Of a stretch of DNA of 64,000 nucleotides, positions 1 to 8,853 are shown one piece after another. The position numbers and the translations under genes are program-made. A model generated the notes under the pieces. That model did no database searches and was not told where the DNA came from. It saw nothing but the letters and a program-made list of their open reading frames with translations. Each line of letters begins with the position of its first letter. Positions within the stretch are counted from its first letter, which is position 1. The DNA is taken from assembly GCF_017471675.1 (NCBI RefSeq), contig NZ_JAFUSK010000062.1:1-64000 (forward strand), written 5' to 3'. Origin of the DNA: Pseudobutyrivibrio sp. (lineage in GTDB: Bacteria; Bacillota; Clostridia; Lachnospirales; Lachnospiraceae).

Positions 1-90
1 ACCGTCAGGATTCATAGTCACTGCGACTACTTGTCTCCTGATGAATATGAAAAATTGTATGAAAGGGTGAAGTCTCTGTCAGTTGCTTAA
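1..90 (+). mobile_element. IS3-family transposase, C-terminal end (cut by window edge)
   Basis: The frame open from base 1 ends at TAA 88-90 and encodes TVRIHSHCDYLSPDEYEKLY followed by nine residues. This resembles the end of IS3/IS150-type integrases, where a YYN-x-x-RxHS motif is followed by a Y-x-SP-x-x-YE motif just before the C-terminus. Only about 29 codons are visible, so neither completeness nor the DDE residues can be judged. The stop overlaps the stop of the convergent DUF3990 gene, so the element may have landed at the 3' end of that gene. The family call comes from motif memory. Confidence 0.7.
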
Positions 91-98
91 CTGACAGA
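75..98. terminator. Stem-loop at convergent gene ends
   Basis: TCTGTCAG at 75-82 pairs perfectly with CTGACAGA at 91-98 around an 8-base loop that holds both stop codons. There is no clear U tract, so it may be a weak bidirectional terminator or part of the insertion-element end. Confidence 0.45.
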
Positions 99-671
99 AC
101 CTCTCATTTTAATTTGTACTAAATCTTGACGCAGGACCATAGTATTAGCAAACAGTGTTTGAAACTCCTGCTCTTCTTTTATCATTTGCTCATGATATAC
201 CTTAAGGCGGGCAGGAGAAATCACATCACTTGTAATCCATTTTAACTGAGAGACTGCTTTTTCAGATTTAATAACTATTTGCTTATATTCATCACCTATC
301 ATAAGCAGCTTCTTGGCATCCTCCTTAGGCAAAATACCACTGGTAGTAATTCCCATCACATCATAAATAATATCATTTGCAATAGGACCTATAATCACAT
401 CTGCTGATACCTTATCAGCCTTATGATTGCGATTGTCATAGATGTAATCAAACCAATCACTGCCACGCTCAAATGAAAGGATATTTAAACCAGTGGTATC
501 TAATTCATATTCGTTAATAATTGTGTCAGAACCACTACGCTCCTTAGCCCATCTATATGAGAATTCCTTATCATCTGTTAAATAAAAACCCTGTCCAAAA
601 TCAGCATTTTTCCTGCCGTAATGAATGTCGGGATTTTTGATAATGTCAAAACCAACATGATATAGAACCAT
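87..671 (-). CDS. DUF3990 family protein
   Basis: A 194-residue protein. The N-terminal pattern LYHVGFD, then PDIHYGR, then DFGQGFYLT (residues about 3-32) is characteristic of DUF3990. That family is thought to be distantly related to ADP-ribosyltransferase folds and often lies in toxin or mobile contexts; no activity is proven from sequence here. An upstream in-frame GTG at 695 exists, but ATG 671 is preferred because GGGGTG lies about 6 bases before it. The gene sits directly behind the esterase gene, whose stop is at 685, so the two are probably co-transcribed. Its 3' end abuts an IS3-type transposase tail, so the last codons may be altered. Confidence 0.75.
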   Translation of the reverse strand: MVLYHVGFDIIKNPDIHYGRKNADFGQGFYLTDDKEFSYRWAKERSGSDTIINEYELDTTGLNILSFERGSDWFDYIYDNRNHKADKVSADVIIGPIANDIIYDVMGITTSGILPKEDAKKLLMIGDEYKQIVIKSEKAVSQLKWITSDVISPARLKVYHEQMIKEEQEFQTLFANTMVLRQDLVQIKMRGSVS

Positions 672-684
672 ACTCGTCACCCCA

Positions 685-1350
685 CTAATTTTCACAAATC
701 CATTTGATTCCCTTAGCCAATCTTAAATCTGCATCTTTGAAATGATTACCTTCATTCATTTCAAAGATACTTTCTACTCCATTATTTTTAATTAACTCAC
801 AAATCTCTTTTGTATTATCTTCCACTGTACGAAGCATCTGATTTCTTGTCTTAGCCTCTTTGTCACCAAGTGAAAAATACACTCGCTCTGGCTTCACCAC
901 CATTTCATTTTTCCTGACAAAATCTAAGAAGCCTGGAAACCACATAGAACCAGATGCACTCACAGCTCTGCTAAAGATATCTGTCTTGTATAAGCTATAG
1001 ATTGCAAACAAGCCCCCCAGGGAATAGCCTGCTATTGCAACAAAGCTAGGCTGCCCATTAAGTTCTGCAAGTATAGCCGGCACAATTTTATCTTCAAGCT
1101 TCCTAATATAACCATCAGCTCCACCTGTACATGGGCTATCTCCCTTATACAAAGGAGGACACTTACCAGGTGTCATTTCATCATTCCAGTCTATATCAGA
1201 AATTACAGCCAAGACTATGGGGATTGACTTAATCTGCTGCATTGCCTCATATACTTCATGCCCATCACCTTGAAACGTATTTACGATAACAAGAGGCGCT
1301 TTAGTATTTTCTTTTCCATATATGTATATATGCTTGCCTTCTACTAACAT
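685..1350 (-). CDS. Alpha/beta-hydrolase esterase (Fes/IroE-like)
   Basis: A 221-residue protein of the putative esterase family that includes enterochelin esterase-like and esterase D-like enzymes. The nucleophile elbow GYSLGG places Ser at 110, the likely histidine is His203 in NEGNHF, and an acidic residue occurs in LGDKE near 163. There is no signal peptide, so it should be cytoplasmic. A GGGGGT ribosome site lies 7 bases before ATG 1350. It probably leads a two-gene unit with the DUF3990 gene. Substrate is unknown; siderophore-ester or acyl-ester hydrolysis are both possible. Confidence 0.75.
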   Translation of the reverse strand: MLVEGKHIYIYGKENTKAPLVIVNTFQGDGHEVYEAMQQIKSIPIVLAVISDIDWNDEMTPGKCPPLYKGDSPCTGGADGYIRKLEDKIVPAILAELNGQPSFVAIAGYSLGGLFAIYSLYKTDIFSRAVSASGSMWFPGFLDFVRKNEMVVKPERVYFSLGDKEAKTRNQMLRTVEDNTKEICELIKNNGVESIFEMNEGNHFKDADLRLAKGIKWICEN

Positions 1351-1501
1351 TTTAGAACCCCCATGGCAAATACGCCACTACAATTGCAAATATTACTGCT
1401 ATTAATTTCTCCCAATAAATTCATTCTTTTAATATTATGCAACATTTTTTTTGGTATTTTAATAGTGATTTGCAACAATGATAAACTTCTTTGCATGCAT
1501 T

Positions 1502-1577
1502 AGCAACCTTTTGCAACCTTTTATATCCTCTTCGAAACATTAGCAACCTTTTATAACCTTTTATAACCTTTTATATC
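1502..1577. repeat. 10-bp tandem repeats (GCAACCTTTT / ATAACCTTTT)
   Basis: The non-coding stretch 1351-1632 contains five copies of a 10-bp unit ending in AACCTTTT. They form two blocks that each begin with CATTAGCAACC, separated by a degenerate unit near 1525-1538. Nothing else gene-like is seen in this spacer apart from the terminator at its right end. Confidence 0.7.
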
Positions 1578-1615
1578 AAAAAATAGACGAATCTAAATAA
1601 CTAGATTCGCCTATA
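1578..1615 (-). terminator. Intrinsic terminator of the small membrane-protein operon
   Basis: TAGACGAATCTA at 1584-1595 pairs with TAGATTCGCCTA at 1602-1613 with one mismatch. On the minus strand the stem is followed by six U residues from the A run at 1578-1583. It lies just after the stop of the 100-residue membrane protein gene. Confidence 0.8.
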
Positions 1616-1632
1616 CATATTTCAAACTATAA

Positions 1633-1935
1633 TTAAGATAATGATTTTCTAACAACGCCCTTAGGATCTTTGATAAGTACAAAAACAATCCATATAACAA
1701 GTGCAAGTGCTACCACCGAAAATCCAAGAAATGTATCATTAATCATATCATCAAGAGCAGGTGTAAAGTATTCTGCCCTAAGCTCAGCATATTCAAAAAT
1801 CGCATCAACAAGCCACATAAGTGATGCGCCCCAAAACATGAACATCAACACATGCAGCTGCATGTCATTGTTCTTTCTGTTATACCATAAAGCAGTTGTA
1901 ATTACTGCTGCTACCACTGTAATTAATAATGTCAT
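1633..1935 (-). CDS. Small conserved membrane protein (second gene of pair)
   Basis: A 100-residue protein with three hydrophobic segments, at about residues 1-18, 28-46 and 70-90. An acidic or aromatic connector (DAIFEYAELRAEYF) separates the last two. It ends in a short basic tail. I do not recognise an assigned function. It starts 9 bases after the partner gene, and the pair is closed by a terminator, so this is a two-gene operon. Small paired membrane proteins of this look occur in clostridia and some archaea (recollection, not checked). Confidence 0.65.
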   Translation of the reverse strand: MTLLITVVAAVITTALWYNRKNNDMQLHVLMFMFWGASLMWLVDAIFEYAELRAEYFTPALDDMINDTFLGFSVVALALVIWIVFVLIKDPKGVVRKSLS

Positions 1936-1944
1936 GATTTCCTC

Positions 1945-2322
1945 CTACATTGTAGATTTAACGCCAGAAGCTGGTCTTCTTACAATCATATCTGCAGTTA
2001 CACACATACCAATCCAAACAGCTGTAACAAGAACTGCCATAGATACACCTACTGTTGCAATTTCATGAAGCATCTCTGCTGTATCCTCAGGATTTGACAT
2101 TGCTGTTAAGAATGGAAAGAAAGGCTGAACCTCGCCATGCCATACATGCTCAAATGCCAGCAATGCAGAGCCTCCCCATAAAAGATTTGAAAGCCACTTA
2201 AGTTTTCTTGTCATTGGTACTTGGCCATCATTTTCTTTCTTCTCAACGCCCTTCTTCTCCATTGTCTTTTTTACGATTGTTGTAACAACAGCCTCACCAG
2301 CTGGAACTGTAAAACAAGCCAT
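1945..2322 (-). CDS. Small conserved membrane protein (first gene of pair)
   Basis: A 125-residue protein beginning MACFTVPAGEAVVTTIV. It has a charged stretch at 20-33, then LLWGGSALLAFEHVWHGEV and a second hydrophobic span near 88-112. The N-terminus and the GGSALLAFEHVWHGE core match a conserved uncharacterised family in anaerobes as I remember it. The conserved His and Glu residues in the membrane-proximal core suggest metal or cofactor binding, but that is speculation. It has a strong AGGAGG site. It begins right after an intrinsic terminator, so it has either its own promoter or readthrough expression. Confidence 0.65.
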   Translation of the reverse strand: MACFTVPAGEAVVTTIVKKTMEKKGVEKKENDGQVPMTRKLKWLSNLLWGGSALLAFEHVWHGEVQPFFPFLTAMSNPEDTAEMLHEIATVGVSMAVLVTAVWIGMCVTADMIVRRPASGVKSTM

Positions 2323-2340
2323 ATTATTTATCCTCCTACT

Positions 2341-2380
2341 AAAAAAATTCTAGTTTGGAATATATCATTCCAAACTAGAA
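2341..2380 (-). terminator. Strong intrinsic terminator after the ECF operon
   Basis: A perfect 14-bp stem (2348-2361 with 2367-2380) has a 5-base loop and is followed on the minus strand by seven U residues (2341-2347). It ends transcription of the ECF genes and lies immediately before the ribosome site of the next minus-strand gene. A second inverted repeat, GCTTATATTT at 2411-2420 with AAATATAAGC at 2437-2446, lies between it and the ecfA stop. Confidence 0.9.
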
Positions 2381-2497
2381 TTAATTATATCATTATCTTT
2401 TCTCTTCATAGCTTATATTTACCGATTTTGCCATTCAAATATAAGCACCTATTATTCCATTACAGAATATGTATTATATTTCATATAGATATTATCA

Positions 2498-3925
2498 CTA
2501 CATCTCAATCACATAATCTGCGCACTCATTAACAAGTTCTATATCATGTGTTATTACAATTACAGTACGATTGTTATCTGTCAGCATTTTTAGTACTCTG
2601 GCCACTTCAATCATATGATAATAATCTAATCCGCTTGTCGGCTCATCCAAAATTAATATCTCTTTGCTACTTGCAACAGCGCAGGCCAAGGCCACTCTCT
2701 GTTTTTGTCCACCTGAAAGAGCCATTGGATGTAGCTTGGGGAGATCTTCAATATCTAGCATTTTCATAGCCTCATTGGATTTATTAACACACTCTTCCTC
2801 AATTTTTGAATCCACAGAAAGCTGTATTTCATCATTTACACTTTCAGTAAATAATTGATAGTTAACATCCTGCATTACCATAAAGCAATGTTCTAACATA
2901 TTTCTTAATGGTAGTTGCTTAGTATCATAAATCACTCTCCCTTTTGCCTTTTTATTTAGGCCGCAAAGACATTTAGCTAAAGTGCTTTTTCCTTTGCCAT
3001 TATCTCCCACAATACACACTATGGCCCCAGTAGGAATATCAAGCTTTTTTCTTGAAATACCATGTTCACCATCAGGATAAACGTACTCTAGATTTTCAAT
3101 AGAAATATATCTTTTCCCAAGAGTTCTTTTAGCAGTGATAGCCCTTACTTTATCACTAATTTTTTCAATATTTACTGCCCTAAGTCCTAGCTTGGTTGTC
3201 TCGGCTATACTAAGAGCGTCAAATACTGTGCCATTCATTTTCTTTTTTATTTCCCCATCTTTAAGGATGAGCACACGGTCTGCTAATCCTTTTAAAAAGT
3301 ACAATCTGTGCTCGGCAATAATAATGGTCTTTTTCTGCTTCTTCCAAAGAGCTATAACCTTTCTTAATTTTTCAATGCCTCTAGCATCAAGATTCGATGT
3401 AGGCTCATCAAGCACTATTATAGGTGTATCTGCCACCGCAATACTTGCACAGGCTATCTTCTGTTTTTCTCCTCCAGATAGTTCAAACATGCTTCTATCT
3501 ATAAGAGGATTCAGATTCATCCAGGATGACACTCTATCTATATCATTTATAATCATGTCTGGATTTCTTCCGAAATTTTCTGCATTAAAGGCTAATTCGC
3601 TTGTGCTATCAACATTAAAAAACTGATTTTTAGGATTCTGAAAAACTGTGCCTACTATTTTTGCTGTATCGTAAATAGGATTTGTACTAACATTTATATT
3701 ATTTACCTTAACATCACCATGTAATTCTCCGGCAAAATAGTGTGGAATGAGTCCGTTAATTAAACGAAGCACTGTGCTTTTTCCACAGCCTGAACCACCT
3801 GTTAGCACAACTACTTGTCCTTCTTTTACATTTAAAGAAAAGTTTTTAAGTGCGATTCTTTCAACTCTTTTTCCCATTGCATCTGTCACATTATAAGTAT
3901 ACGTAACATTATTTATATCTATCAT
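2498..3925 (-). CDS. ECF transporter ATPase, fused A1-A2
   Basis: A 475-residue protein with two ABC ATPase domains in tandem. Domain 1 has Walker A GGSGCGKST (43-51), signature LSGGEKQK, and Walker B ending IIVLDEPTSNLD. Domain 2 has Walker A GDNGKGKST near 307, signature LSGGQKQR, and ILILDEPTSGLD. The two together make the EcfA1-EcfA2 pair in one chain and energise uptake with EcfT and an S component. It is the last gene of a three-gene operon (S, T, A) and starts 17 bases after ecfT. All catalytic motifs are intact. Confidence 0.92.
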   Translation of the reverse strand: MIDINNVTYTYNVTDAMGKRVERIALKNFSLNVKEGQVVVLTGGSGCGKSTVLRLINGLIPHYFAGELHGDVKVNNINVSTNPIYDTAKIVGTVFQNPKNQFFNVDSTSELAFNAENFGRNPDMIINDIDRVSSWMNLNPLIDRSMFELSGGEKQKIACASIAVADTPIIVLDEPTSNLDARGIEKLRKVIALWKKQKKTIIIAEHRLYFLKGLADRVLILKDGEIKKKMNGTVFDALSIAETTKLGLRAVNIEKISDKVRAITAKRTLGKRYISIENLEYVYPDGEHGISRKKLDIPTGAIVCIVGDNGKGKSTLAKCLCGLNKKAKGRVIYDTKQLPLRNMLEHCFMVMQDVNYQLFTESVNDEIQLSVDSKIEEECVNKSNEAMKMLDIEDLPKLHPMALSGGQKQRVALACAVASSKEILILDEPTSGLDYYHMIEVARVLKMLTDNNRTVIVITHDIELVNECADYVIEM

Positions 3926-3942
3926 TTACATTAGCCTCACAT

Positions 3943-4665
3943 TCAATAAATAAAAAATAACAAAAGTATGGCTGTTAACAAAATAATCATCAAATAATCT
4001 CTATATCTAAATCCTACTTCACAGATATGTGTTCTATGAATATTTATGCCTAATCCTTTTGTCATCGCAGCTTGAGATAATTCATCTGCAATACGCACAG
4101 ATTGCATCATAATTGGGACTATCTGATACTCAAGCCTTTCTATTAATGAAAATTTCTTTGTTTTAGTTTTTCTCATGTTCATAGCATCTACTACACATCT
4201 ATTTTCCTCTGCAATAGTGGGAAAAAATCTAAACATAACCGCTAATGAAATGATTACTACATCAGGAAGATGCATCTTCTCCAGACTAACAATTAATTCT
4301 GATACCTTAGTATAGCTCATAAAACAATATGCCATCATAAACTGAGGTACAAATCTTGAGATTGTTCCTGATATAATAACAAGAAGCAAATTTAAAAAGC
4401 CTGAAGATGTTTGAATGGCACTGCCTTCTATAATCATAGCCAAAAGTGCCAAGAGAAAATATATCATCCCTAGCTTGTAATTCTTTTTTGCAAATAAAAA
4501 TACAACTGGAATCATACAGGAGATTACTCTAAGAATATACTCAATTCCACTTAGCCTACCGCCAATCATAACCACGCTTATAACAATAATTGCATATATT
4601 GAAGTACGGGGATCGAGTAACGCTCTATCCCCGCTTGTATTAAATGTATTTATCGAAATATCCAT
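3943..4665 (-). CDS. ecfT: ECF transporter transmembrane protein EcfT (CbiQ-like)
   Basis: A 240-residue membrane protein with about five hydrophobic spans in the N-terminal two thirds and one at the C-terminus. The cytoplasmic coupling region has the motif AAMTKGLGI, which corresponds to the Ala-Arg-Gly coupling helix of EcfT and CbiQ proteins. It couples the A1-A2 ATPase to the S component. Its start overlaps the S gene stop by one base (TAATG), which implies translational coupling. Confidence 0.88.
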   Translation of the reverse strand: MDISINTFNTSGDRALLDPRTSIYAIIVISVVMIGGRLSGIEYILRVISCMIPVVFLFAKKNYKLGMIYFLLALLAMIIEGSAIQTSSGFLNLLLVIISGTISRFVPQFMMAYCFMSYTKVSELIVSLEKMHLPDVVIISLAVMFRFFPTIAEENRCVVDAMNMRKTKTKKFSLIERLEYQIVPIMMQSVRIADELSQAAMTKGLGINIHRTHICEVGFRYRDYLMIILLTAILLLFFIY

Positions 4666-5258
4666 TAGACCATACCAGCTTTCATAAAATGCTTCTTAAG
4701 AACTGCTCTTCCAAGTAATCCGCCTAATATTCCTCCAATAAATGTTAGAACAGTCATAACATAAAACATCCAGTTAGGTGTAAGTCTATATAGTACATCC
4801 ACAAAAGCATCCCCGTATCCTTCTCTGATTGATTCAAAATATGCTTCCCTATCTCCAAAAAACATAGGTAATGTCATGCCAATCATCCAAAGACTAAATA
4901 CACCTGAACTAACTACAGCCTTGTTTATGCTCTTATATTTCCCAATTTGCATAATATAATCTGAAGCGAGACCTGTTACTAATGCAATAAGTATGCTGTA
5001 CCAAGGTCTTCCCATCAAAACCATAAACAATCCTAAGATTACACTGAATGCAGTAATCATACCAAAGGTATGTGACTTTGAAAAAAATAACATCAGTGGT
5101 ATTCCAGTAGTAATTGAACATAGTATTCCTAAGATAACCATCAATACTGGAATATATCCAACAAAACTAGTAATAAAAAATACCACAATATATATAGCTG
5201 CAAAAACACCTATATTTATACAGTCTTTTACTGTAATACCATTTTTTGATTCTCCCAT
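4665..5258 (-). CDS. ECF substrate-binding S component, MptD/Trep_Strep type
   Basis: A 197-residue integral membrane protein with about five or six helices and a hydrophilic loop (about 140-155, GDREAYFESIREGYGDAF). Length, gene position before ecfT, and overall character match the MptD/Trep_Strep family of S components. Substrate cannot be read from sequence. In other Firmicutes such ECF modules lie beside paired ABC exporter-fold proteins and AraC regulators, as here, and have been linked to heme or metal acquisition. That substrate link is inference. First gene of its operon, with a palindromic operator candidate 24-40 bases upstream. Confidence 0.82.
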   Translation of the reverse strand: MGESKNGITVKDCINIGVFAAIYIVVFFITSFVGYIPVLMVILGILCSITTGIPLMLFFSKSHTFGMITAFSVILGLFMVLMGRPWYSILIALVTGLASDYIMQIGKYKSINKAVVSSGVFSLWMIGMTLPMFFGDREAYFESIREGYGDAFVDVLYRLTPNWMFYVMTVLTFIGGILGGLLGRAVLKKHFMKAGMV

Positions 5259-5281
5259 AATAGCACCTCTTTAATAAATTT

Positions 5282-5297
5282 GTTAGATTAAACTAAC
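5282..5297. promoter_or_regulatory. Palindromic operator candidate GTTAG-N6-CTAAC
   Basis: The sequence is GTTAGATTAAACTAAC, 24 bases upstream of the ECF S gene and downstream of the paired direct repeats. The same 5-6-5 palindrome recurs at 8870, 11651, 32118 and 40098. The 5-bp stem with 6-base loop and no U tract is a poor terminator, so a protein site is more likely. Confidence 0.6.
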
Positions 5298-5325
5298 TTG
5301 TAAAAATATATCTTATATTAAAGAT

Positions 5326-5367
5326 TTTCTTCTACCATTTTTCGCTTCATTTATACCACTTTTCGCT
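5326..5367 (-). promoter_or_regulatory. Paired 21-bp direct repeats, candidate AraC operator of the ECF operon
   Basis: Read on the minus strand, AGCGAAAAGTGGTA (5347-5367 half) is followed exactly 21 bases later by AGCGAAAAATGGTA (5326-5346 half). Direct repeats spaced two helical turns apart are the normal target layout of AraC-family activators. The upstream half overlaps the stop region of the preceding ABC gene. A related pair lies at 8915-8956. Confidence 0.6.
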
Positions 5368-7103
5368 CAAGCAAATGCTTTTTCTTGTAGCGAAACCATT
5401 TTTGCATACATGCCATTACTCTTAATCAAGGCGTCACTATTTCCCTCTTCTTGTATTCTTCCTTCATTAATTACAAGAATCTTATTCGCATTTTGAATAG
5501 TTTTAAGTCTGTGAGCTATAACTAAAAGAGTTTTTTCTTTGCATAGCTCAGAGATAGCCTCCTGAATTGCTCTTTCATTATCAGCATCCACGCTGGCTGT
5601 TGCTTCATCTAGAATAACGATTGGGCTGTCCTTAAGAATACATCTTGCTATAGATATTCTTTGCTTTTCACCACCTGATAATGAACCACCGCCTTCTTCT
5701 AGAACTGTATCAAATCCATTTGGAAGATTCATGATAAAATCATAACAACGAGCCTTTCTTGCAGCTTCATATACTTCCTCTTTTGTAGCATTAGGCCTTG
5801 CCATCGCTATATTGTTGTAAACAGTGTCGTTAAATAGATATATTCTCTGGAAAACCACGCTGATGTTATCCATAAGATTTCACAATGGCACATCCTTTAT
5901 ATTCTGCCCTCGCACTTTAATAGCACCAGTATCAACATCCCAAAATCTAGTTAAAAGACTTGCTATTGTAGATTTGCCTCCACCAGAAGGGCCCACCAAA
6001 GCTACCATTTCACCTTTATTAACCTTAAAGGATACATTTTTAAGTACATCAGTGTCTGTATATCCAAAAGTCACATTGTCATATTCTATTTCACAATCAG
6101 CCGAATCACTAGACTCTGGTATTACAAGAGCTCCATTATCATCAAGCTCAGTTGCCTTAAATAGATTATCAATTCTGTCTAGACATGCGCTTGTAACAGT
6201 AAGTCTTGCAATCTGCCCATAGAAGCTTTTTATAGGTACAAACAAATCAAGAGCAAAAAGAAGAATTCCGAGCATATACACATAAGGTATTTCTCCATTC
6301 ATTGTTAAATATACTGCTGCACCTACCACTATAGCTGTACCAATACCATGTGTTATCCATAGTGCTCTTGCCCAAGGGCTGTAATCCAATTCAAATTCAA
6401 TGCTTTTATCACAGCTTTCTTTAAAGTTATCCGAAAGCTTCTTTGAACGCTCTCCTAGAATATTGTAGGACTTTATAATGCCAATGCCCTCTGCAAAATC
6501 AAGTACTGCATCGGTTAATTTTTTTGCACATTCCTGTTTTGTAACAGAATGCTCTAAGGTAGTTTTCAACATAAGCTTTCCAACCACTACAATTGCCCCT
6601 GCTGCAATGATAGATAACACACCAATTCTAATATCCATCCAAAACATCATAGCAATCATTAATGCCTGTGAAATCAAAAATGATATTAGCTCTCCTAAAA
6701 CTGCCATACAGTTTTCTTCGATGAATACCATATCCGTAGACAAAACAGCACTTATTTTTCCAAGATTTCCTTCTGTAAAATATCCCATTGGAAGCTTACG
6801 TAGATGATTGCCCAGCTCCATTCTCATATCTGCAAACACCATATATCCTGTAGCAGATGTAAGGACATTTGTAATATGTTCAAATAATGCTTCAATTACT
6901 ATACTTACCACTATTGCTATTCCAAAATACAAGCATTTATCTTTGTTCATAGTACCTTTTATAAATTCATTAATAACAAGGAAGCTTAACATCATCGGCA
7001 CTTTCAGCATTATTCCCTTAATTACAGATGTTAAATATGACCATCTGATTCTGCTTTTATATTTTCCCGTTCTTGCCACCAGGCGAGTCATTATTTTAAG
7101 CAT
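5367..7103 (-). pseudogene. Half-size ABC exporter-fold protein interrupted by an in-frame TGA
   Basis: Codons from 7103 down encode an N-terminal six-helix domain, then Walker A GPSGGGKST, ending GQNIKDVPL and TGA (5880-5882). The same frame continues after the stop as NLMDNISVVFQ (Q-loop), then LSGGEKQR, VILDEATASVD and the H-loop AHRL. Read through, the chain is about 578 residues, the usual length. No indel is needed; one nonsense codon splits it. The downstream ATG has no ribosome site, and neither piece alone has a complete ATPase. Options are a recent nonsense mutation, readthrough, or a sequencing error. It overlaps its partner gene by 8 bases. Without the TGA it would heterodimerise with the neighbour as in YbtPQ or IrtAB-type transporters. 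Confidence 0.85.
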
Positions 7104-8838
7104 ATTTAACCTCCTTAATCATCCATGCACTTGCATTAATTGAAGCCTCCCACAATTTCTTATATTCGTCGCTTGTGTCCAAAAGCTCTTCGTGGTGTCC
7201 CTCAGAAATCAGATTACCATCCTTCATAACGCATATTTTATCTGCGTTTTTAATGGTCGAAAGCCTATGGGCAATTACAAGTACAGTTTTGTCCTTTACT
7301 ATCTCATCTAAAGCTGCATTCATTTTTTCTTCGTTTTCTGGATCCATAAACGCTGTAGCTTCATCAAGCACGATTATTGGTGCATCCTTCAAGATGGCTC
7401 TAGCCAATGCAACTCGCTGCCTCTCACCACCAGATAAAGTCTTGCCACCATCACCTACATTTGTATAGATTCCTTCTTTAAGACGATTTATAAAATCTTC
7501 ACACTGAGCCCTTTTAGCAGCAATCATCACTTCTTCCTTGGATGCTTTAGGATTTCCTATTAAGATATTTTCATAGATAGATGTGTTGAATAAAAACTGT
7601 TCCTGGGCCACATAAGCCACCAGATTATTAAGTGCTTCAAGTCTCATATCTGTAATATCCTGCCCACCAATGGAAATCTTGCCATTATCCAAATCATAAT
7701 AATGTACAAGTAGCTTCGCTAATGTAGATTTTCCACTTCCTGATTCACCTACAAGTGCAGTAGTCTCACCTTGCTTTAGGTTAAGATTAACTCCATGTAA
7801 GACCTCTTCATCCTTGTACGAAAAATGAATATTATCAAAACTAATATCCTTAGTTGAACCCGTAAATGAATTATTTCCTTGCTTTAAAGCCTCATGCTCA
7901 AGTAGCTTTTCAAGCTCCTCTATCTTGTAATCAAGCTGAGGTATCTTTCCCGCAAAATTCAGCGCCTTTAGAAGGGCTGGCCCTACTGAAAATGACATAC
8001 ATAGTTCGAGCACTAATTTATTCAAGGTTAATGTTCCCGATAACACCATCATGGAACCAATAGGAAGTATAAGAAGAGCCATACAAGGAAGTATGCTTGT
8101 ATAAGCTGCCATCCAAGGCCAGCAGCACTTAAACCAATCAATGGTAAAATCTCTATATCTTTTTACTGTATCACCAAACTTCTTATATGATTCTCCATCC
8201 TTATTAAACACCTTAACCACTTCCATGCCGTTAACGTATTCAATTATTGTATTATTCATAACTGCAGCGGCTTCATAGTACGCATTCATTTTTGAATAGC
8301 CCTGTTTCATCATCATGCCCATAGCAACAATACCTGCAAATATAGGCACAAGTGTCATTAAACCTAGTCTGAAATCTACCACAAACATAATAATAACTAC
8401 CAAAATCGGAATTACTATGTTAGCAATTCCCTCGGGAATTGCATGGGCAAGTAACAGCTCAATTTGATCTATGTCATCAGTAAAAACCTTTTTTATTCGC
8501 CCAGAACCAATTTCCTGAATATTACCTAATGGTTGATTTTCCAACCTACCCTGAAGAGCTATTCTTAGATTCTTCAAAGTGTTGTAGGCACTAATATGGG
8601 AGTTCTCAAGACCCGCCACATAACAAAGGGCATACATCACCTCACATACCGCAAATAGAATAAGCCTGGTTGCAAAAAATTTAACATCTATTTTTTCATT
8701 TGCAATCAAAGGTGTCATTAATTGATAAAAGATAAAATAAGGAATGATAGAAAAAATAATTCCTAGAAGCATCAAAACTGTAGCACGTTTTGTATACTTC
8801 ATGTACTCTCCCATATAAGGAGTAACTCGTTTAAACAT
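7096..8838 (-). CDS. Half-size ABC transporter, exporter fold (IrtA/YbtP-like partner)
   Basis: A 580-residue protein from ATG 8838, chosen because GGAGGG lies 6 bases before it; an in-frame ATG at 8850 is possible. The N-terminal domain has six transmembrane helices (about 1-310). The ATPase has Walker A GESGSGKST, Q-loop AYVAQEQFLFN, signature LSGGERQR, Walker B IIVLDEATAFMD and H-loop AHRLST. All catalytic residues are present. The pairing with a second half transporter, an adjacent AraC gene, and a following ECF module resembles siderophore or heme importer clusters that use the exporter fold. A drug-export role is the alternative. Confidence 0.87.
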   Translation of the reverse strand: MFKRVTPYMGEYMKYTKRATVLMLLGIIFSIIPYFIFYQLMTPLIANEKIDVKFFATRLILFAVCEVMYALCYVAGLENSHISAYNTLKNLRIALQGRLENQPLGNIQEIGSGRIKKVFTDDIDQIELLLAHAIPEGIANIVIPILVVIIMFVVDFRLGLMTLVPIFAGIVAMGMMMKQGYSKMNAYYEAAAVMNNTIIEYVNGMEVVKVFNKDGESYKKFGDTVKRYRDFTIDWFKCCWPWMAAYTSILPCMALLILPIGSMMVLSGTLTLNKLVLELCMSFSVGPALLKALNFAGKIPQLDYKIEELEKLLEHEALKQGNNSFTGSTKDISFDNIHFSYKDEEVLHGVNLNLKQGETTALVGESGSGKSTLAKLLVHYYDLDNGKISIGGQDITDMRLEALNNLVAYVAQEQFLFNTSIYENILIGNPKASKEEVMIAAKRAQCEDFINRLKEGIYTNVGDGGKTLSGGERQRVALARAILKDAPIIVLDEATAFMDPENEEKMNAALDEIVKDKTVLVIAHRLSTIKNADKICVMKDGNLISEGHHEELLDTSDEYKKLWEASINASAWMIKEVKYA

Positions 8839-8853
8839 AATTCCCTCCATTTC

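Noticed and set aside
5371..5873. The ATPase half after the TGA as an independent gene
   Set aside because: It has no ribosome site, lacks Walker A, and is in frame with the preceding half.
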